Source of the DNA: an uncultured Prevotella sp.
GTDB lineage: Bacteria > Bacteroidota > Bacteroidia > Bacteroidales > Bacteroidaceae
DNA length: 61,199 bases
Reading direction: 5' to 3'
Assembly (NCBI GenBank): GCA_902798285.1
Contig: CADBVZ010000014.1
Span: forward strand, 1-61,199
The first letter of the stretch is position 1. Each line of letters begins with the position of its first letter. The notes below the pieces were generated by a model that did not search any database, had not been told where the DNA came from, and saw only the letters and a list, made by a program, of their open reading frames with translations. Shown one piece after another: positions 1 to 8,812 of this stretch. The translations under genes were made by a program, and so were the position numbers.

Positions 1-1554
1 CACGTTAAATGACTGATGGAAACGATCCACGCGCGACAGTTTCTTCTCATGTCCCTCAGCATCGTGAGGTTTCAGGAAGACGGCACAAAGGGCTGGCGAG
101 AGCGTCAAAGCGTTTACAGCCGAGATGATAATAGAGATAGCCATCGTCACACCGAACTCACGATAGAACGAACCACTAGTACCACCAATAAACGATACAG
201 GCACGAACACGGCTGCCATCACAAGGGTGATGGAGATGATAGCACCAGAGATCTCGTTCATGGCATCGATAGAAGCCGTGAGCGATGACTTATAGCCCTG
301 GTCCAACTTAGCGTGCACGGCCTCAACCACCACAATGGCATCATCCACCACAATGGCAATAGCCAGAAGCAAGGCGGAGAGTACCAGCAGGTTGATGGAG
401 AATCCCATCACATTAAGGAAGAAGAACGTACCAATCAGTGATACAGGTACGGCAATCAGCGGGATAAGTGTAGAACGCACATCCTGCAGGAAGATGTAAA
501 CCACGAGGAACACCAGAGCCAGCGTCATGAAGAGGGTGAACACTACCTCCTCGATAGATGCATACAGGAACTCTGTTACATCGTAGTTGATCTTATAGAT
601 CATGCCCGGGGGGAAGAGCTTAGCCTGCTCCTCGAGTTCGGCCTTACACTGCTTGGCGATATCGTTGGCGTTAGAGCCAGGAATCTGCTGCACCATACCC
701 AGAACTGAAGGCAGGTTGTTGTTTCTCATCGAAACGCTGTACATCAAGCCACCCAATTCGATCTTAGCCACATCCTTCAGTTTCAGAGTAGAACCATCGG
801 CATTGCTCTTGACAATGATGTTGCCAAATTCCTCGGCTGTCTTCAGACGACCAGTGTAGCGCAGAGAATACTCGTAAGCTACATCGCTCTGCTCACCAAA
901 GGTACCAGGAGCAGCCTCGATATTCTGTTCTGCCATCAGGGCAGAGATATCGCTTGGCATCAAACCATGCTGCTTCATCACGTCGGGCTTCAGCCAGATA
1001 CGCATAGAGTAGGTCTTCATACCAGGGCTCTGTACATCACCCACACCCTGAATACGCTTCAAGGCAGGAATGATATTGATGTTGGCATAGTTCGTAAGGA
1101 ACTGGTCGTCGTAACGTCCGTCGGAAGTCAGGGTGTACATAATCACCTGAGAAGACTGACGCTTCATCACCGTTACACCCACACGTGTTACCTCAGCAGG
1201 CAGCAGAGCCTGAGCCTGAGACACACGGTTCTGAACGTTCACGGCACACATATCGGCATTGATACCCTGACGGAACATGATCGTAATCTGAGCTGATCCG
1301 GAGGATGCCGTAGAGGTCATATAGTCCATACCTTCCACACCGTTGATACTCTCCTCAAGCGGCGTGATCACAGAATTCTTCACGGTCTCGGCATCAGCAC
1401 CAGGATACTGGGTGTGTACCACTACAGTAGGCGGCGCGATATTGGGGTACTGCTCAATAGGCAGCGACACCAGACCGATGAATCCCAGCAGCACGATGAC
1501 GATGGAGATCACCGTCGAGAGCACCGGGCGTTTAATAAATGCTGTAAAAGTCAT
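1..1554 (-). CDS. RND multidrug efflux transporter, inner-membrane pump (HAE1/AcrB-like), partial
   Basis: The gene starts at the ATG complementary to 1552-1554 and runs off the left edge, so about 518 N-terminal residues are visible. The protein opens MTFTAFIKRPVLSTVISIV, the typical first membrane helix of AcrB/MexB-type pumps. A long periplasmic porter region follows (GSAQITIMFRQGINADMC, then QNRVSQAQALLP). The middle helices then appear, including LLLAIAIVVDDAIVVVE, the family's TM4 segment with its conserved aspartates. These pumps use proton influx to export drugs, bile acids or lipids through an adaptor and an outer-membrane channel. The adaptor gene lies 31 bases upstream in the same direction; an outer-membrane factor would be expected beyond the window. 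Family assignment is firm; substrate is unknown. Confidence 0.95.
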   Translation of the reverse strand, partial: MTFTAFIKRPVLSTVISIVIVLLGFIGLVSLPIEQYPNIAPPTVVVHTQYPGADAETVKNSVITPLEESINGVEGMDYMTSTASSGSAQITIMFRQGINADMCAVNVQNRVSQAQALLPAEVTRVGVTVMKRQSSQVIMYTLTSDGRYDDQFLTNYANINIIPALKRIQGVGDVQSPGMKTYSMRIWLKPDVMKQHGLMPSDISALMAEQNIEAAPGTFGEQSDVAYEYSLRYTGRLKTAEEFGNIIVKSNADGSTLKLKDVAKIELGGLMYSVSMRNNNLPSVLGMVQQIPGSNANDIAKQCKAELEEQAKLFPPGMIYKINYDVTEFLYASIEEVVFTLFMTLALVFLVVYIFLQDVRSTLIPLIAVPVSLIGTFFFLNVMGFSINLLVLSALLLAIAIVVDDAIVVVEAVHAKLDQGYKSSLTASIDAMNEISGAIISITLVMAAVFVPVSFIGGTSGSFYREFGVTMAISIIISAVNALTLSPALCAVFLKPHDAEGHEKKLSRVDRFHQSFNV

Positions 1555-1560
1555 ATTGAT

Positions 1561-1584
1561 TTTACCTTTTTACTTTTTTACTTC
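1561..1584. repeat. T-rich spacer repeat between adaptor and pump genes
   Basis: The 31-base spacer between the two efflux genes is built from near-identical T-rich blocks on the plus strand (TTTACC, TTTTTACT, TTTTTTACT). The same kind of block fills the SusD-SusC spacer at 33472-33499 and, in the other orientation, the porX-tsaE spacer at 19571-19597. Function unknown. Confidence 0.55.
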
Positions 1585-1585
1585 A

Positions 1586-2764
1586 TTACTTTTTCATGGC
1601 GCCTACGATATCACCAGCGCTCATGGCCTTGGCCTGCTCGTTGATCTTCTCCTGATAACGTTCTGGAGTAATAGGCACAATCTCCATACCATCGGTCAGC
1701 TTGGTGATACCATTGGTAACAAACTTATCACCCGTCTTCAGACCTTCAGTCACGATGTAATTATTTCCATCGTTCTGCGGATCAACCTTAATTTCAGAAT
1801 ACTTCACCTTATTGTCCTTATCCAGAACATAAACGAAGTGCTTATCCTGAACCTCTGATACACAGCTCTGAGGAATGATAATGGCGTTGCTGTTGCTATG
1901 AGGGATGACAATGGTACCAGAACCACCACTCTTCAGCAACTTCTCCGGATTCTGGAACACAGCAATCATCTGAACAGAACCCGTAGCAGGATCGATGACA
2001 CCACTCATCTTGGTAACTGTACCCTCCAGACCATAGAGTGTGCCATCAGCCAACTTCAGCTGTACAGCAGGCATATCCTTGATGGCACCAGTCAGACCAC
2101 CAGCATTCTTACCCATCTCCAGAACGTCCTTCTCAGTCATAGAGAAGTAAACCTCCATAGAGCTGATATTTGAAACAGATGTCAGTGTATTAGCTGCACT
2201 CACGAGCGTACCTACTTTGTAAGGCAGAGAACCAACCACACCTGCAGCGGGGCTCTTCACATAGCAGAAGCTCAGCATCTCCTTGGCAGAAGCCAGAGAA
2301 GCCTGGGCCTGAGCCAGACCAGCCTTGGCCTGCTCATACTGATTGGTAGCCGACTGGAGCTCGAAATCACCAATCACACCATTCTGATGCAGTTTCTGTG
2401 AGTTCTCAAAACTAAGCTTCGCGGTATTCAAGGCAGCCTCAGCCGTGTTCACAGATGCCTGAGCCTGACGAACCTGAGCCTGATAGGTGACATTATCCAA
2501 CACGAAGAGTACCTGTCCGGCACCAACCGTCTGACCTTCCTTCACATTAATCTGTGTAATGAATCCCTGAACCTTCGGATGAATCTCCACATCCTGAACA
2601 CCCTTAATCGTGGCAGGATAGGTACTCTGCATCGTCGTACTTGATGTGCCGACTGTAGCAACAGGGAACTCGTTGTCGCCAAAACTAGGGCGACCACCGC
2701 CACCACCGCACGAAGCCAACAGCATCGTTGCGGCAGCAAACATCAAAATTTTGTTCTTTTTCAT
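1586..2764 (-). CDS. RND efflux periplasmic adaptor lipoprotein (membrane fusion protein, AcrA/MexA-like)
   Basis: The 392-residue protein starts with a lipoprotein signal whose lipobox ends LLASC at Cys19, followed by a glycine run. The body has the adaptor order: beta-barrel/lipoyl strand (HPKVQGFITQINVKEGQTV), a long alpha-hairpin rich in Ala, Gln and Lys (about residues 95-160), the second lipoyl half (YVKSPAAGVVGSLPY) and a C-terminal barrel ending in a basic helix. It would bridge the inner-membrane pump to an outer-membrane channel. It is the first gene of the efflux operon and follows a consensus promoter at 2847-2854, giving a leader of about 80 bases. Length is normal for the family. 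The substrate cannot be read from the sequence. Confidence 0.95.
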   Translation of the reverse strand: MKKNKILMFAAATMLLASCGGGGGRPSFGDNEFPVATVGTSSTTMQSTYPATIKGVQDVEIHPKVQGFITQINVKEGQTVGAGQVLFVLDNVTYQAQVRQAQASVNTAEAALNTAKLSFENSQKLHQNGVIGDFELQSATNQYEQAKAGLAQAQASLASAKEMLSFCYVKSPAAGVVGSLPYKVGTLVSAANTLTSVSNISSMEVYFSMTEKDVLEMGKNAGGLTGAIKDMPAVQLKLADGTLYGLEGTVTKMSGVIDPATGSVQMIAVFQNPEKLLKSGGSGTIVIPHSNSNAIIIPQSCVSEVQDKHFVYVLDKDNKVKYSEIKVDPQNDGNNYIVTEGLKTGDKFVTNGITKLTDGMEIVPITPERYQEKINEQAKAMSAGDIVGAMKK

Positions 2765-2846
2765 AACCTTTTAATATTGTATTTTTTAAACGTATCAAAA
2801 CCATGCACCCCGGAAACTATTGGAATGCCGTTTAGTTTTCGAGGTG

Positions 2847-2854
2847 CAAAGTTA
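2847..2854 (-). promoter_or_regulatory. -7 promoter element of the efflux operon
   Basis: On the minus strand this reads TAACTTTG, a match to the Bacteroidetes -7 consensus TAnnTTTG. It lies about 80 bases upstream of the adaptor start codon. The -33 position falls inside the palindrome at 2869-2882. Confidence 0.7.
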
Positions 2855-2868
2855 CTAAAAATATATCT

Positions 2869-2882
2869 AAAGATATATCTTT
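2869..2882. promoter_or_regulatory. 14-bp palindrome overlapping the -33 region of the efflux promoter (candidate operator)
   Basis: AAAGATATATCTTT is a perfect palindrome, and the half ATATATCT is repeated at 2861-2868. Its position across the expected -33 box suits a repressor site, as is common for efflux operons. No repressor gene is next to it in the window, so the regulator is unknown. Confidence 0.4.
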
Positions 2883-2914
2883 GTTGAATGATTTTTAACA
2901 AAGTTTATTCCATG

Positions 2915-3991
2915 TTATAGTTTTATATAGATTTTCTTGCGATAGAGCACGTAACCTATGGCGAAATTGAGCAACACGAAATAGAGGGCATAGACGAGCG
3001 ATGCCCACTTCAGAGGTTCTATGACAAAATGGATGCCATTATACACCATTTCAGACCATCCGTAGTTCTTCAAAAGGATTGCCAACAACTCACTCGATAC
3101 ATAAAGAGCGAGGGCATTCACGCCAAAGACGTGGAAGAAGGTGGTCCATCCCGATTTCTTCTGAATATCAATGACATACATGAGGAAAGCCTGAAGCAAA
3201 GAGGCCAGTCCACAAGTCATCATCACGTAGCTGGGACTCCAAATACGCTTGTTGAGTGGCAAGCCGTAGGAGAGCAAATAACCACCAATTACCAAGACTG
3301 TTCCAACCACAAAGAGGGCGATGACCTTCTGTTCGATTGTTTCCTTCTTACGAATCTGCATACCACAATAGAAACCCAGCAACACATGGGCTACAGAAGA
3401 AATGGTGCCCATCAGTCCCTCTGGATCCACAGGACTCTTATGATAGATGTGGTCATAGCCAAAGATCTTCAGATCGGCCTGGGCCAGGATGTTCACATCG
3501 GCATCATAGGCATAGCCATTACCAAACACGAGGATGGCTGTATAGATGGCCAGAAGACCTATAATCACAGGAATCGTATACTTATGGTTACAGAAGAGGG
3601 CAAAGAGTGACACGATACCATAGCACAAGGCTATACGCTGCATCACTGCCCAGATACGAAGATGCCCAAAACAAAGCAAATCGCCTTCTATCGCATGATC
3701 AAACCAGTTGATGAACAAGCCTATCACAAAGAGCAATACCGTTCGTTTGATGATTCGACGGATGACTTGTGGCGTGGGTTTAAACTCCGACTTGACCAAC
3801 GAGAGATAGCACGAGATTCCCATGATAAACAGGAAGAACGGAAACACAAGATCGCAAGGTGTCATACCGTTCCACTTGGAATGCTGGAGCATCTCAAACG
3901 ATTCGCCCCAACCGTTATTCACCAGAATCATACCTGCTACAGTAATACCACGCAGGATATCGAGACTCAGTAATCGATTAGACTTTCCCAT
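2915..3991 (-). CDS. HGSNAT/NagX-like transmembrane acyltransferase (DUF5009-type)
   Basis: A 358-residue multipass membrane protein beginning MGKSNRLLSLDILRGITVAG. The RLLSLDILRG motif and the following NPF-type loop (TPCDLVFPFFLFIMGIS) mark the bacterial relatives of heparan-alpha-glucosaminide N-acetyltransferase. About ten hydrophobic segments follow. The human enzyme passes acetyl groups from cytosolic acetyl-CoA to terminal glucosamine across a membrane; acetyl transfer in the bacterial protein is inference. It sits 42 bases downstream of a GH89 alpha-N-acetylglucosaminidase in the same direction, and the human counterparts of the two act in consecutive steps of heparan sulfate breakdown. 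A GTG start at 4009 is possible, but it falls inside a spacer repeat; the ATG at 3991 has an A/G-rich stretch just upstream. Confidence 0.85.
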   Translation of the reverse strand: MGKSNRLLSLDILRGITVAGMILVNNGWGESFEMLQHSKWNGMTPCDLVFPFFLFIMGISCYLSLVKSEFKPTPQVIRRIIKRTVLLFVIGLFINWFDHAIEGDLLCFGHLRIWAVMQRIALCYGIVSLFALFCNHKYTIPVIIGLLAIYTAILVFGNGYAYDADVNILAQADLKIFGYDHIYHKSPVDPEGLMGTISSVAHVLLGFYCGMQIRKKETIEQKVIALFVVGTVLVIGGYLLSYGLPLNKRIWSPSYVMMTCGLASLLQAFLMYVIDIQKKSGWTTFFHVFGVNALALYVSSELLAILLKNYGWSEMVYNGIHFVIEPLKWASLVYALYFVLLNFAIGYVLYRKKIYIKL

Positions 3992-4006
3992 ATTTTTCTT
4001 TTTAGG

Positions 4007-4031
4007 CACGGATTACACGGATTAACACGGA
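4007..4031. repeat. Three-unit 9-nt spacer repeat (CACGGATTA)
   Basis: Two exact CACGGATTA units and a partial third fill the spacer between the GH89 and acyltransferase genes. Read on the minus strand the array ends ATCCGTGTA ATCCGTGCC. The same three-unit design, with the identical last unit ATCCGTGCC, is found at 27983-28009 between birA and tadA. Confidence 0.65.
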
Positions 4032-4032
4032 A

Positions 4033-6243
4033 TTATTTGATTAAATCCATTGCCTCTTTGGCCACATCTACTGGCGAACCCTCTGGAAGTGCAGAGTATG
4101 GTGTCTGATCCAGAGTCCAAGGCTCTTCCATCGCATAATAATCGAGCTGAACCTCCTGAGGCAGGGCCATCTGGAAAAGTTCGGCAGCTGTCTTCGTGGC
4201 ATTCGGACCTCCACCTAAGAGTTCTGGCTGAGGAGCCGTCTGTGCCTTCATCTGAGCAGCGAGGGCATCAAAGTAAGCCTTCCAACGAGGATAGTAAAAG
4301 TCTTTCAGCAAGCCCTGCCACTCCTTATGGGCATAATCGCGAAGTCCACCAGTATCGGCACAATAGCGATTGCCCCAGGTGGTAATCTGCACACGAGCAT
4401 TCCATTCGTAGAGCTTCTTCTCCTCAGGCGACACACCAGCACTCACAGCATCCTGAGTCCAATGGCCCAAGCGGAATTCAGAGCGCGTACCAAGAAGTTT
4501 ATCCTGCATCAGCAGCATATCCAAGAAACGAGCTGCATCCTTATCGAACTCCTGACGAGCAAAGCCCTTGTAGTCAGCTATCGTGTGCTGATACTGTTGG
4601 CGAGCCTGGTCTGCAAGAGCCTGACGAGTGATATCCACCAAGTCGAACTCGAAATTATTGTTGCCACGATACTTCTCTGCCACACTATTCATCAAACGAG
4701 CAGCCTCCTTCGTATCTGCAGGATCGTAATAATTCTTCATCTTCGACCAAGAAGATGCCTGGAAGTTATTCAGCGAAGGACGTCCGCAGAAGATGCTCTC
4801 GTGAGGGCCTTGCTGATTGTTGCCAGCAGGACAATTGTAGATGCTCTGGGCCAGAATCATCCAAGCCTTCTCAATGGTGGGATCCTCCACACCATAACGA
4901 GCCTTCACGTACTCCTTCACCCAAGCCTCCTTGGTGAATTTCTCTGGGCGCCAGGGCAACTCACTCATCAACTCGAACATCACAGGATTATTTTCTGAGC
5001 CCTCCATCGTAAAGCCGATGCCTACGCAATTCGTCTTGGCACCATAGAAATTATCGAGCAACTGGTCCATACGTCCATGCAAACCCACATTGGCGCCAAA
5101 GTTCTCGAGCAGGCAGAAGAGCCACTGATGCTGTTTATAACCCTCGTCGCGCTTCCAGATGCTGGGGATGCCAAACATGGGGCGACACTCCGAGAAAAGG
5201 TCGAGCACCAGCAGATCGCCCGGTTTCATGTCATCCACCATCTGCGGACGAGGATTCTCTGTCCAACCCTGAATCACCCAAACGGCATTGGGATTCACAC
5301 GTTTCATGGCTTGCATCATCGCCTCACCAGCCTTGGCGTAGTCGATCGAGGGATCATCATTACTCTCGTGGAAGGGATCCATCGAGTAATAATCGGCCTT
5401 TCCAAAGAGTTTGGTGAGCTCATTATAATATAAGGTGGCGATTTCTGAGAATCGGGCATCCGTTGGCAGAAGATTAGCTGGACGCTGGAAACCATTCCAC
5501 AGACCAGCATCGGCTACGTTCAAGCCTAAGCGCTCCTTGGCATCGTGAGGCACCATACCACAATAGCCTGGCAGAACGGGATGCATGTCGAGCTGCTTCA
5601 TACGAGCCAGTATCTGCTTCTGCAGCTTCTCCTGACGAGCATACCACGAAAGCGGCAGAGGTCCACCCCACCCTTCAAGGTTGTTCATCTCCCACCAAGC
5701 CAGGAAAGCAGGACCAGCAATAAACTCGCCCACCTCTTTCTCTGTATAGCCCAACTTCAGCAGCATGTTGCGCCACACGCACTCCTCGCCAACGATGGCC
5801 AAGGGGAGATTCACACCATGAAGCGCCATCCAGTCGATCTCCTGCTCCCAGCGCTTCCAGTCCCAGAAGGCCATCGAGTAAGAGAACGTACAATAGTTGA
5901 AGTCGTAACGGAGTCCAAGGTCCGTTTCGTGGCGCTCTTTCTTCGATACAGCAGGAAGCACAGCAGGTAGTTTGGCTTGCATCTGATTCCAAGAAAGATG
6001 GATGCCAGCATAATACTTCAGGTACCAGTTCACACCTGAAGCAATGTTCACCCACGTGTTACCTCTCACCACGACCTTCTTGCCTTGCTGATCCAGTTCG
6101 AAGAAGTCGTTCTGGCTCTTCACCTTCTCAATCTTAAACTTCGCCGAAGCGCCTTTGTCGATACGCTCCAGGAGTTCATCCACTGGATTAGCCCATGTAT
6201 TCAGGCTTATCAGAATAGCAATGACAGTTAGTAGTTTTCTCAT
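4033..6243 (-). CDS. Alpha-N-acetylglucosaminidase (glycoside hydrolase family 89)
   Basis: A 736-residue secreted enzyme with a short N-terminal signal peptide (MRKLLTVIAILISLNTWANP), an N-terminal alpha/beta domain, and a central barrel opening with YDFNYCTFSYSMAFWDWKRW, characteristic of the NAGLU family. The segments YYSMDPFHESNDDP and GFTMEGSENNPVMFELMSEL carry the glutamates that align in character with the two catalytic acids of GH89. The enzyme removes terminal alpha-linked GlcNAc, as found on mucin O-glycans and heparan sulfate. It starts 4 bases after the stop of the tRNA nucleotidyltransferase gene, so it is probably co-transcribed with it, an odd pairing. Length matches the family. 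Confidence 0.93.
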   Translation of the reverse strand: MRKLLTVIAILISLNTWANPVDELLERIDKGASAKFKIEKVKSQNDFFELDQQGKKVVVRGNTWVNIASGVNWYLKYYAGIHLSWNQMQAKLPAVLPAVSKKERHETDLGLRYDFNYCTFSYSMAFWDWKRWEQEIDWMALHGVNLPLAIVGEECVWRNMLLKLGYTEKEVGEFIAGPAFLAWWEMNNLEGWGGPLPLSWYARQEKLQKQILARMKQLDMHPVLPGYCGMVPHDAKERLGLNVADAGLWNGFQRPANLLPTDARFSEIATLYYNELTKLFGKADYYSMDPFHESNDDPSIDYAKAGEAMMQAMKRVNPNAVWVIQGWTENPRPQMVDDMKPGDLLVLDLFSECRPMFGIPSIWKRDEGYKQHQWLFCLLENFGANVGLHGRMDQLLDNFYGAKTNCVGIGFTMEGSENNPVMFELMSELPWRPEKFTKEAWVKEYVKARYGVEDPTIEKAWMILAQSIYNCPAGNNQQGPHESIFCGRPSLNNFQASSWSKMKNYYDPADTKEAARLMNSVAEKYRGNNNFEFDLVDITRQALADQARQQYQHTIADYKGFARQEFDKDAARFLDMLLMQDKLLGTRSEFRLGHWTQDAVSAGVSPEEKKLYEWNARVQITTWGNRYCADTGGLRDYAHKEWQGLLKDFYYPRWKAYFDALAAQMKAQTAPQPELLGGGPNATKTAAELFQMALPQEVQLDYYAMEEPWTLDQTPYSALPEGSPVDVAKEAMDLIK

Positions 6244-6247
6244 AATC

Positions 6248-7684
6248 TTAAATCAGTTTCATTTGTTTTGCCTTTTCCATTAGGAGTTGCATGAGTGGTT
6301 CGCGTTCGTTTTCCACCTTATTATCAAGTACGGCATCCTTCAGATATTGCTTCAGAACGCCCACCTCGCGCGAGGGCTTCAAGTGGAATATCTCCATAAT
6401 TTCGTTGCCATCAATCACTGGCTGGAGCAAACGCACATAGTCCTTTTCCTTCAGGTCGACGAGTTTTTCGCGCACCATCCGGAAGTTCTCAAGGAACATT
6501 TTCTTGCGAACCTCATTCTTCGAGGTGATATCTGCCTCGCAGAGTGTCATCAAGTCCTCGATATCCTCGCCAGCATCGTTCAGCAAACGACGAACGGCTG
6601 AGTCCGTCACCTCATCGTCAGCGATGGCGATGGGGCGCATGTGGAGGTCAACGAGCTTCTGCACATACTTCATCTTCATGTCCATCGGAAGCATCAGTCG
6701 GCGGAATATCTGGGGCACCATCTTCGCACCTATCATATTATGATTATGAAAGGTCCAGCCAATGGCAGGATCCCAGCGCTTCGACTTGGTCTTGCCAACA
6801 TCGTGCATCAAGGCTGCCCAGCGCAACCAGAGATTGTCACTCTTGCTGGCTACATTATCCAGCACCTCCAGCGTATGGTAGAAGTTGTTCTTATGCGCTC
6901 TTCCGTTCTTTTGATCCACGATGTCGAGGGCAGCAAGTTCTGGGAGGATGATATTCAGGAGTCCGCAACGCTGAAGGTCCACAAACCCTTTCGATGGTTT
7001 GGGCGAGAGGAGAATCTTGTTCAACTCGTCCTTGATACGCTCGCCACTCACAATCTTGATTCTATCCGCCATCCTTTCGAGGGCCTCGAAGGTTTCGTCC
7101 TCAATCGCGAAGTTCAGTTGTGTGGCAAATCGGATGCAACGCATCATTCTGAGGGGATCGTCTGAGAAGGTAATCCCTGGTTCGAGGGGTGTGGCGATGA
7201 TGCCATCCTCGAGGTCTGCGAGTCCGTTAAAGGGATCCACCAATTCGCCAAAGCGTGCTTTGTTCAGGCAGATAGCCATCGCGTTGATGGTAAAATCACG
7301 ACGATTCTGGTCATCTTCGAGGGTTCCATCTTCCACAACGGGCTTGCGAGAGTCGTGGCTGTAGCTCTCCTTACGGGCTCCCACGAACTCCACTTCGTAC
7401 TCCTTGCCCTTCTGGCGAAACTTCACCTGGGCCGTTCCGAAGTTCCTGAACACAGAGAGGTGTGCCTTCTTGCCCACCATCCTCTTCAGCTCCTCAGCCA
7501 CAGAGATACCACTTCCAACGACTACCACGTCGATATCGTTCGAGGGCCGCTCAAGGAAAATGTCCCTCACGTAGCCCCCAACCACGTAACACTCCAGCCC
7601 CAGATGGTCTGCAGCCTCACTAATCTGGTGGAATATCTCCTGATCAAGTATCTTTGCCAGTTCTTCGTCGCTATATAGTTTCAT
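6248..7684 (-). CDS. tRNA nucleotidyltransferase / poly(A) polymerase family protein with HD domain
   Basis: The 478-residue protein has a class II nucleotidyltransferase head (VVGGYVRDIFLERPSNDIDV, about residues 27-46, holding the DxD metal pair), the RRDFTINAMA motif, an RNA-binding helical region with a DDPLRMMRCIRFA motif, and an HD hydrolase domain (RWAALMHDVGKTKS). This layout fits CCA-adding enzymes of Bacteroidetes; tRNAs in the window do not encode CCA, so such an enzyme is needed. An upstream in-frame start at 7780 is excluded because the promoter -7 element TATCTTTG (7708-7715) lies between it and the ATG at 7684. Confidence 0.92.
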   Translation of the reverse strand: MKLYSDEELAKILDQEIFHQISEAADHLGLECYVVGGYVRDIFLERPSNDIDVVVVGSGISVAEELKRMVGKKAHLSVFRNFGTAQVKFRQKGKEYEVEFVGARKESYSHDSRKPVVEDGTLEDDQNRRDFTINAMAICLNKARFGELVDPFNGLADLEDGIIATPLEPGITFSDDPLRMMRCIRFATQLNFAIEDETFEALERMADRIKIVSGERIKDELNKILLSPKPSKGFVDLQRCGLLNIILPELAALDIVDQKNGRAHKNNFYHTLEVLDNVASKSDNLWLRWAALMHDVGKTKSKRWDPAIGWTFHNHNMIGAKMVPQIFRRLMLPMDMKMKYVQKLVDLHMRPIAIADDEVTDSAVRRLLNDAGEDIEDLMTLCEADITSKNEVRKKMFLENFRMVREKLVDLKEKDYVRLLQPVIDGNEIMEIFHLKPSREVGVLKQYLKDAVLDNKVENEREPLMQLLMEKAKQMKLI

Positions 7685-7707
7685 CCTTTTGTTTCGCTTT
7701 GAGAGTG

Positions 7708-7715
7708 CAAAGATA
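7708..7715 (-). promoter_or_regulatory. -7 promoter element of the tRNA nucleotidyltransferase operon
   Basis: TATCTTTG on the minus strand, 23 bases before the ATG at 7684. It fixes the start codon and gives a leader of roughly 16-20 bases. Confidence 0.7.
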
Positions 7716-7917
7716 ATGATTTTTTTCGAGACATCCACATTTTCGCCACCTTTTTTAATAAATATCGCATAAAACACCACTTATCGCGGAGGTTTTAGCC
7801 TTGCTTTGCCAGAAGATTGCAATATGTAATGAATACTTACCAAAATTTAACATTTCATTTTTCGCGAAATAGAGTTGAAATAGGCGGAAACCAAGGGCAA
7901 TTTTGGAAGAGATAGGG

Positions 7918-7977
7918 TTTAGTCGGAGTAAAGTTAGGGTTTACTCCGAGGAAAGTTCAGGTTTGGATAGTCCAAAG
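7918..7977. repeat. Palindromic intergenic element, copy A
   Basis: Three short hairpins in series: TTTAGTCGGAGTAAA (7918-7932), TTTACTCCGAGGAAA (7940-7954) and GGTTTGGATAGTCCAAAG (7960-7977). The first 15-mer recurs exactly at 30779-30793, followed by the same kinds of hairpin in the same order (copy B). Nature unknown: a dispersed repeat or a protein-binding array. Confidence 0.6.
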
Positions 7978-8094
7978 ATCATCTTTTAAGTGTCCAAAAA
8001 TAGGGCAAAAATGGCTATTTTTAGGCCAAAATAAGGTAGTAATAATTTACAATATTTTATAACATACACGCTATCAACCACTTACAAAACAGCT

Positions 8095-8150
8095 CAAAAC
8101 TCGCAAAATTGAAGCCAACTCACAGCTTGCTGACTAAACGGCGAGTTTTG
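8095..8150. repeat. 10-bp inverted repeat with 36-base loop
   Basis: CAAAACTCGC at 8095-8104 is the exact complement of GCGAGTTTTG at 8141-8150. It lies about 100 bases upstream of the DUF1599 promoter; no T-run follows on either side. Confidence 0.45.
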
Positions 8151-8250
8151 TGAGCATGTTTGTAAAGGAATATCGCCACATAATGAGGCCAAAGAAGGAT
8201 TTCTCATCGGAAAAACCCAAATAAAATTTGGTTTTTCGCTCAATTTGTAG

Positions 8251-8258
8251 TACCTTTG
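8251..8258 (+). promoter_or_regulatory. -7 promoter element of the DUF1599-tpiA-folE run
   Basis: TACCTTTG, with the ATG of the first gene only 8 bases downstream, so the expected leader is a few bases at most. An earlier in-frame start at 8228 lies upstream of this element and is rejected. Confidence 0.7.
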
Positions 8259-8266
8259 CATCCGAT

Positions 8267-8812
8267 ATGACCAATTTGGAAAAGACAAACGCTCAATTTG
8301 AGCAGGCTCTGGCCGAGTGCAGAGCTCTGTTCGAGAAGAAGCTTCACGATTACAAAGCCTCGTGGCGCATCCTGCGCCCAACGGCCTTAACCGATCAGCT
8401 CTTCATTAAAGCCAAGCGCATCCGCTCGCTCGAGATCAAGCATGAATCGAAAGTGGGCGAAGGCATTCGTCCTGAGTTTATCGCACTGATCAACTACGGC
8501 ATCGTAGGCCTTATCCAGCTCGACAAGGGATTTGCCGACACTGTCGACATCTCGAACGAGGAAGCCATGAAGCTCTACGACCAGTTTGCCCACGAGGCTC
8601 TGGAGCTGATGAAGCGCAAGAACCACGACTACGACGAGGCGTGGCGAGGCATGCGGGTAAGTTCGTACACCGACTTGATCCTGACCAAGATTGAGCGCAT
8701 CAAGGAAATCGAGAACCTCGGAGGCGAGACACTCGTCAGCGAGGGCATCGACGCCAATTACATGGACATTATCAACTACGCGGTCTTTGGAGTAATTAAA
8801 CTATCGGAGTGA
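8267..8812 (+). CDS. DUF1599 domain protein (tandem duplicate of the domain)
   Basis: A 181-residue soluble protein made of two copies of the same module. The first ([20 protein letters not shown], about residues 23-42) and the second ([20 protein letters not shown], about 110-129) share HDY..(A/S)WR..R....TD followed by an (A/T)KIxRIxxxE helix and an INYG/INYA helix. DUF1599 is a Bacteroidetes family of unknown function; the conserved His/Asp/Trp/Arg residues suggest a ligand site, but that is inference. The stop overlaps the GTG start of the next gene (GTGA at 8809-8812), which points to translational coupling with the DoxX-like/TpiA gene. Confidence 0.85.
   Translation: MTNLEKTNAQFEQALAECRALFEKKLHDYKASWRILRPTALTDQLFIKAKRIRSLEIKHESKVGEGIRPEFIALINYGIVGLIQLDKGFADTVDISNEEAMKLYDQFAHEALELMKRKNHDYDEAWRGMRVSSYTDLILTKIERIKEIENLGGETLVSEGIDANYMDIINYAVFGVIKLSE

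Larger units (their letters stand above)
7685..8266. other. Gene-free gap with promoters and palindromic repeats
   Basis: Between two divergent genes, with promoters at either end (7708-7715 minus, 8251-8258 plus). No convincing reading frame is present. It holds the palindromic element at 7918-7977, a hairpin AAAAATAG/CTATTTTT at 7996-8021, and the inverted repeat CAAAACTCGC at 8095-8104 with its complement at 8141-8150. Confidence 0.7.

Noticed and set aside
16-288. 90-residue plus-strand open frame at the left edge
   Set aside because: It is antisense to the RND pump, whose minus-strand frame is open to the edge with clear family motifs.
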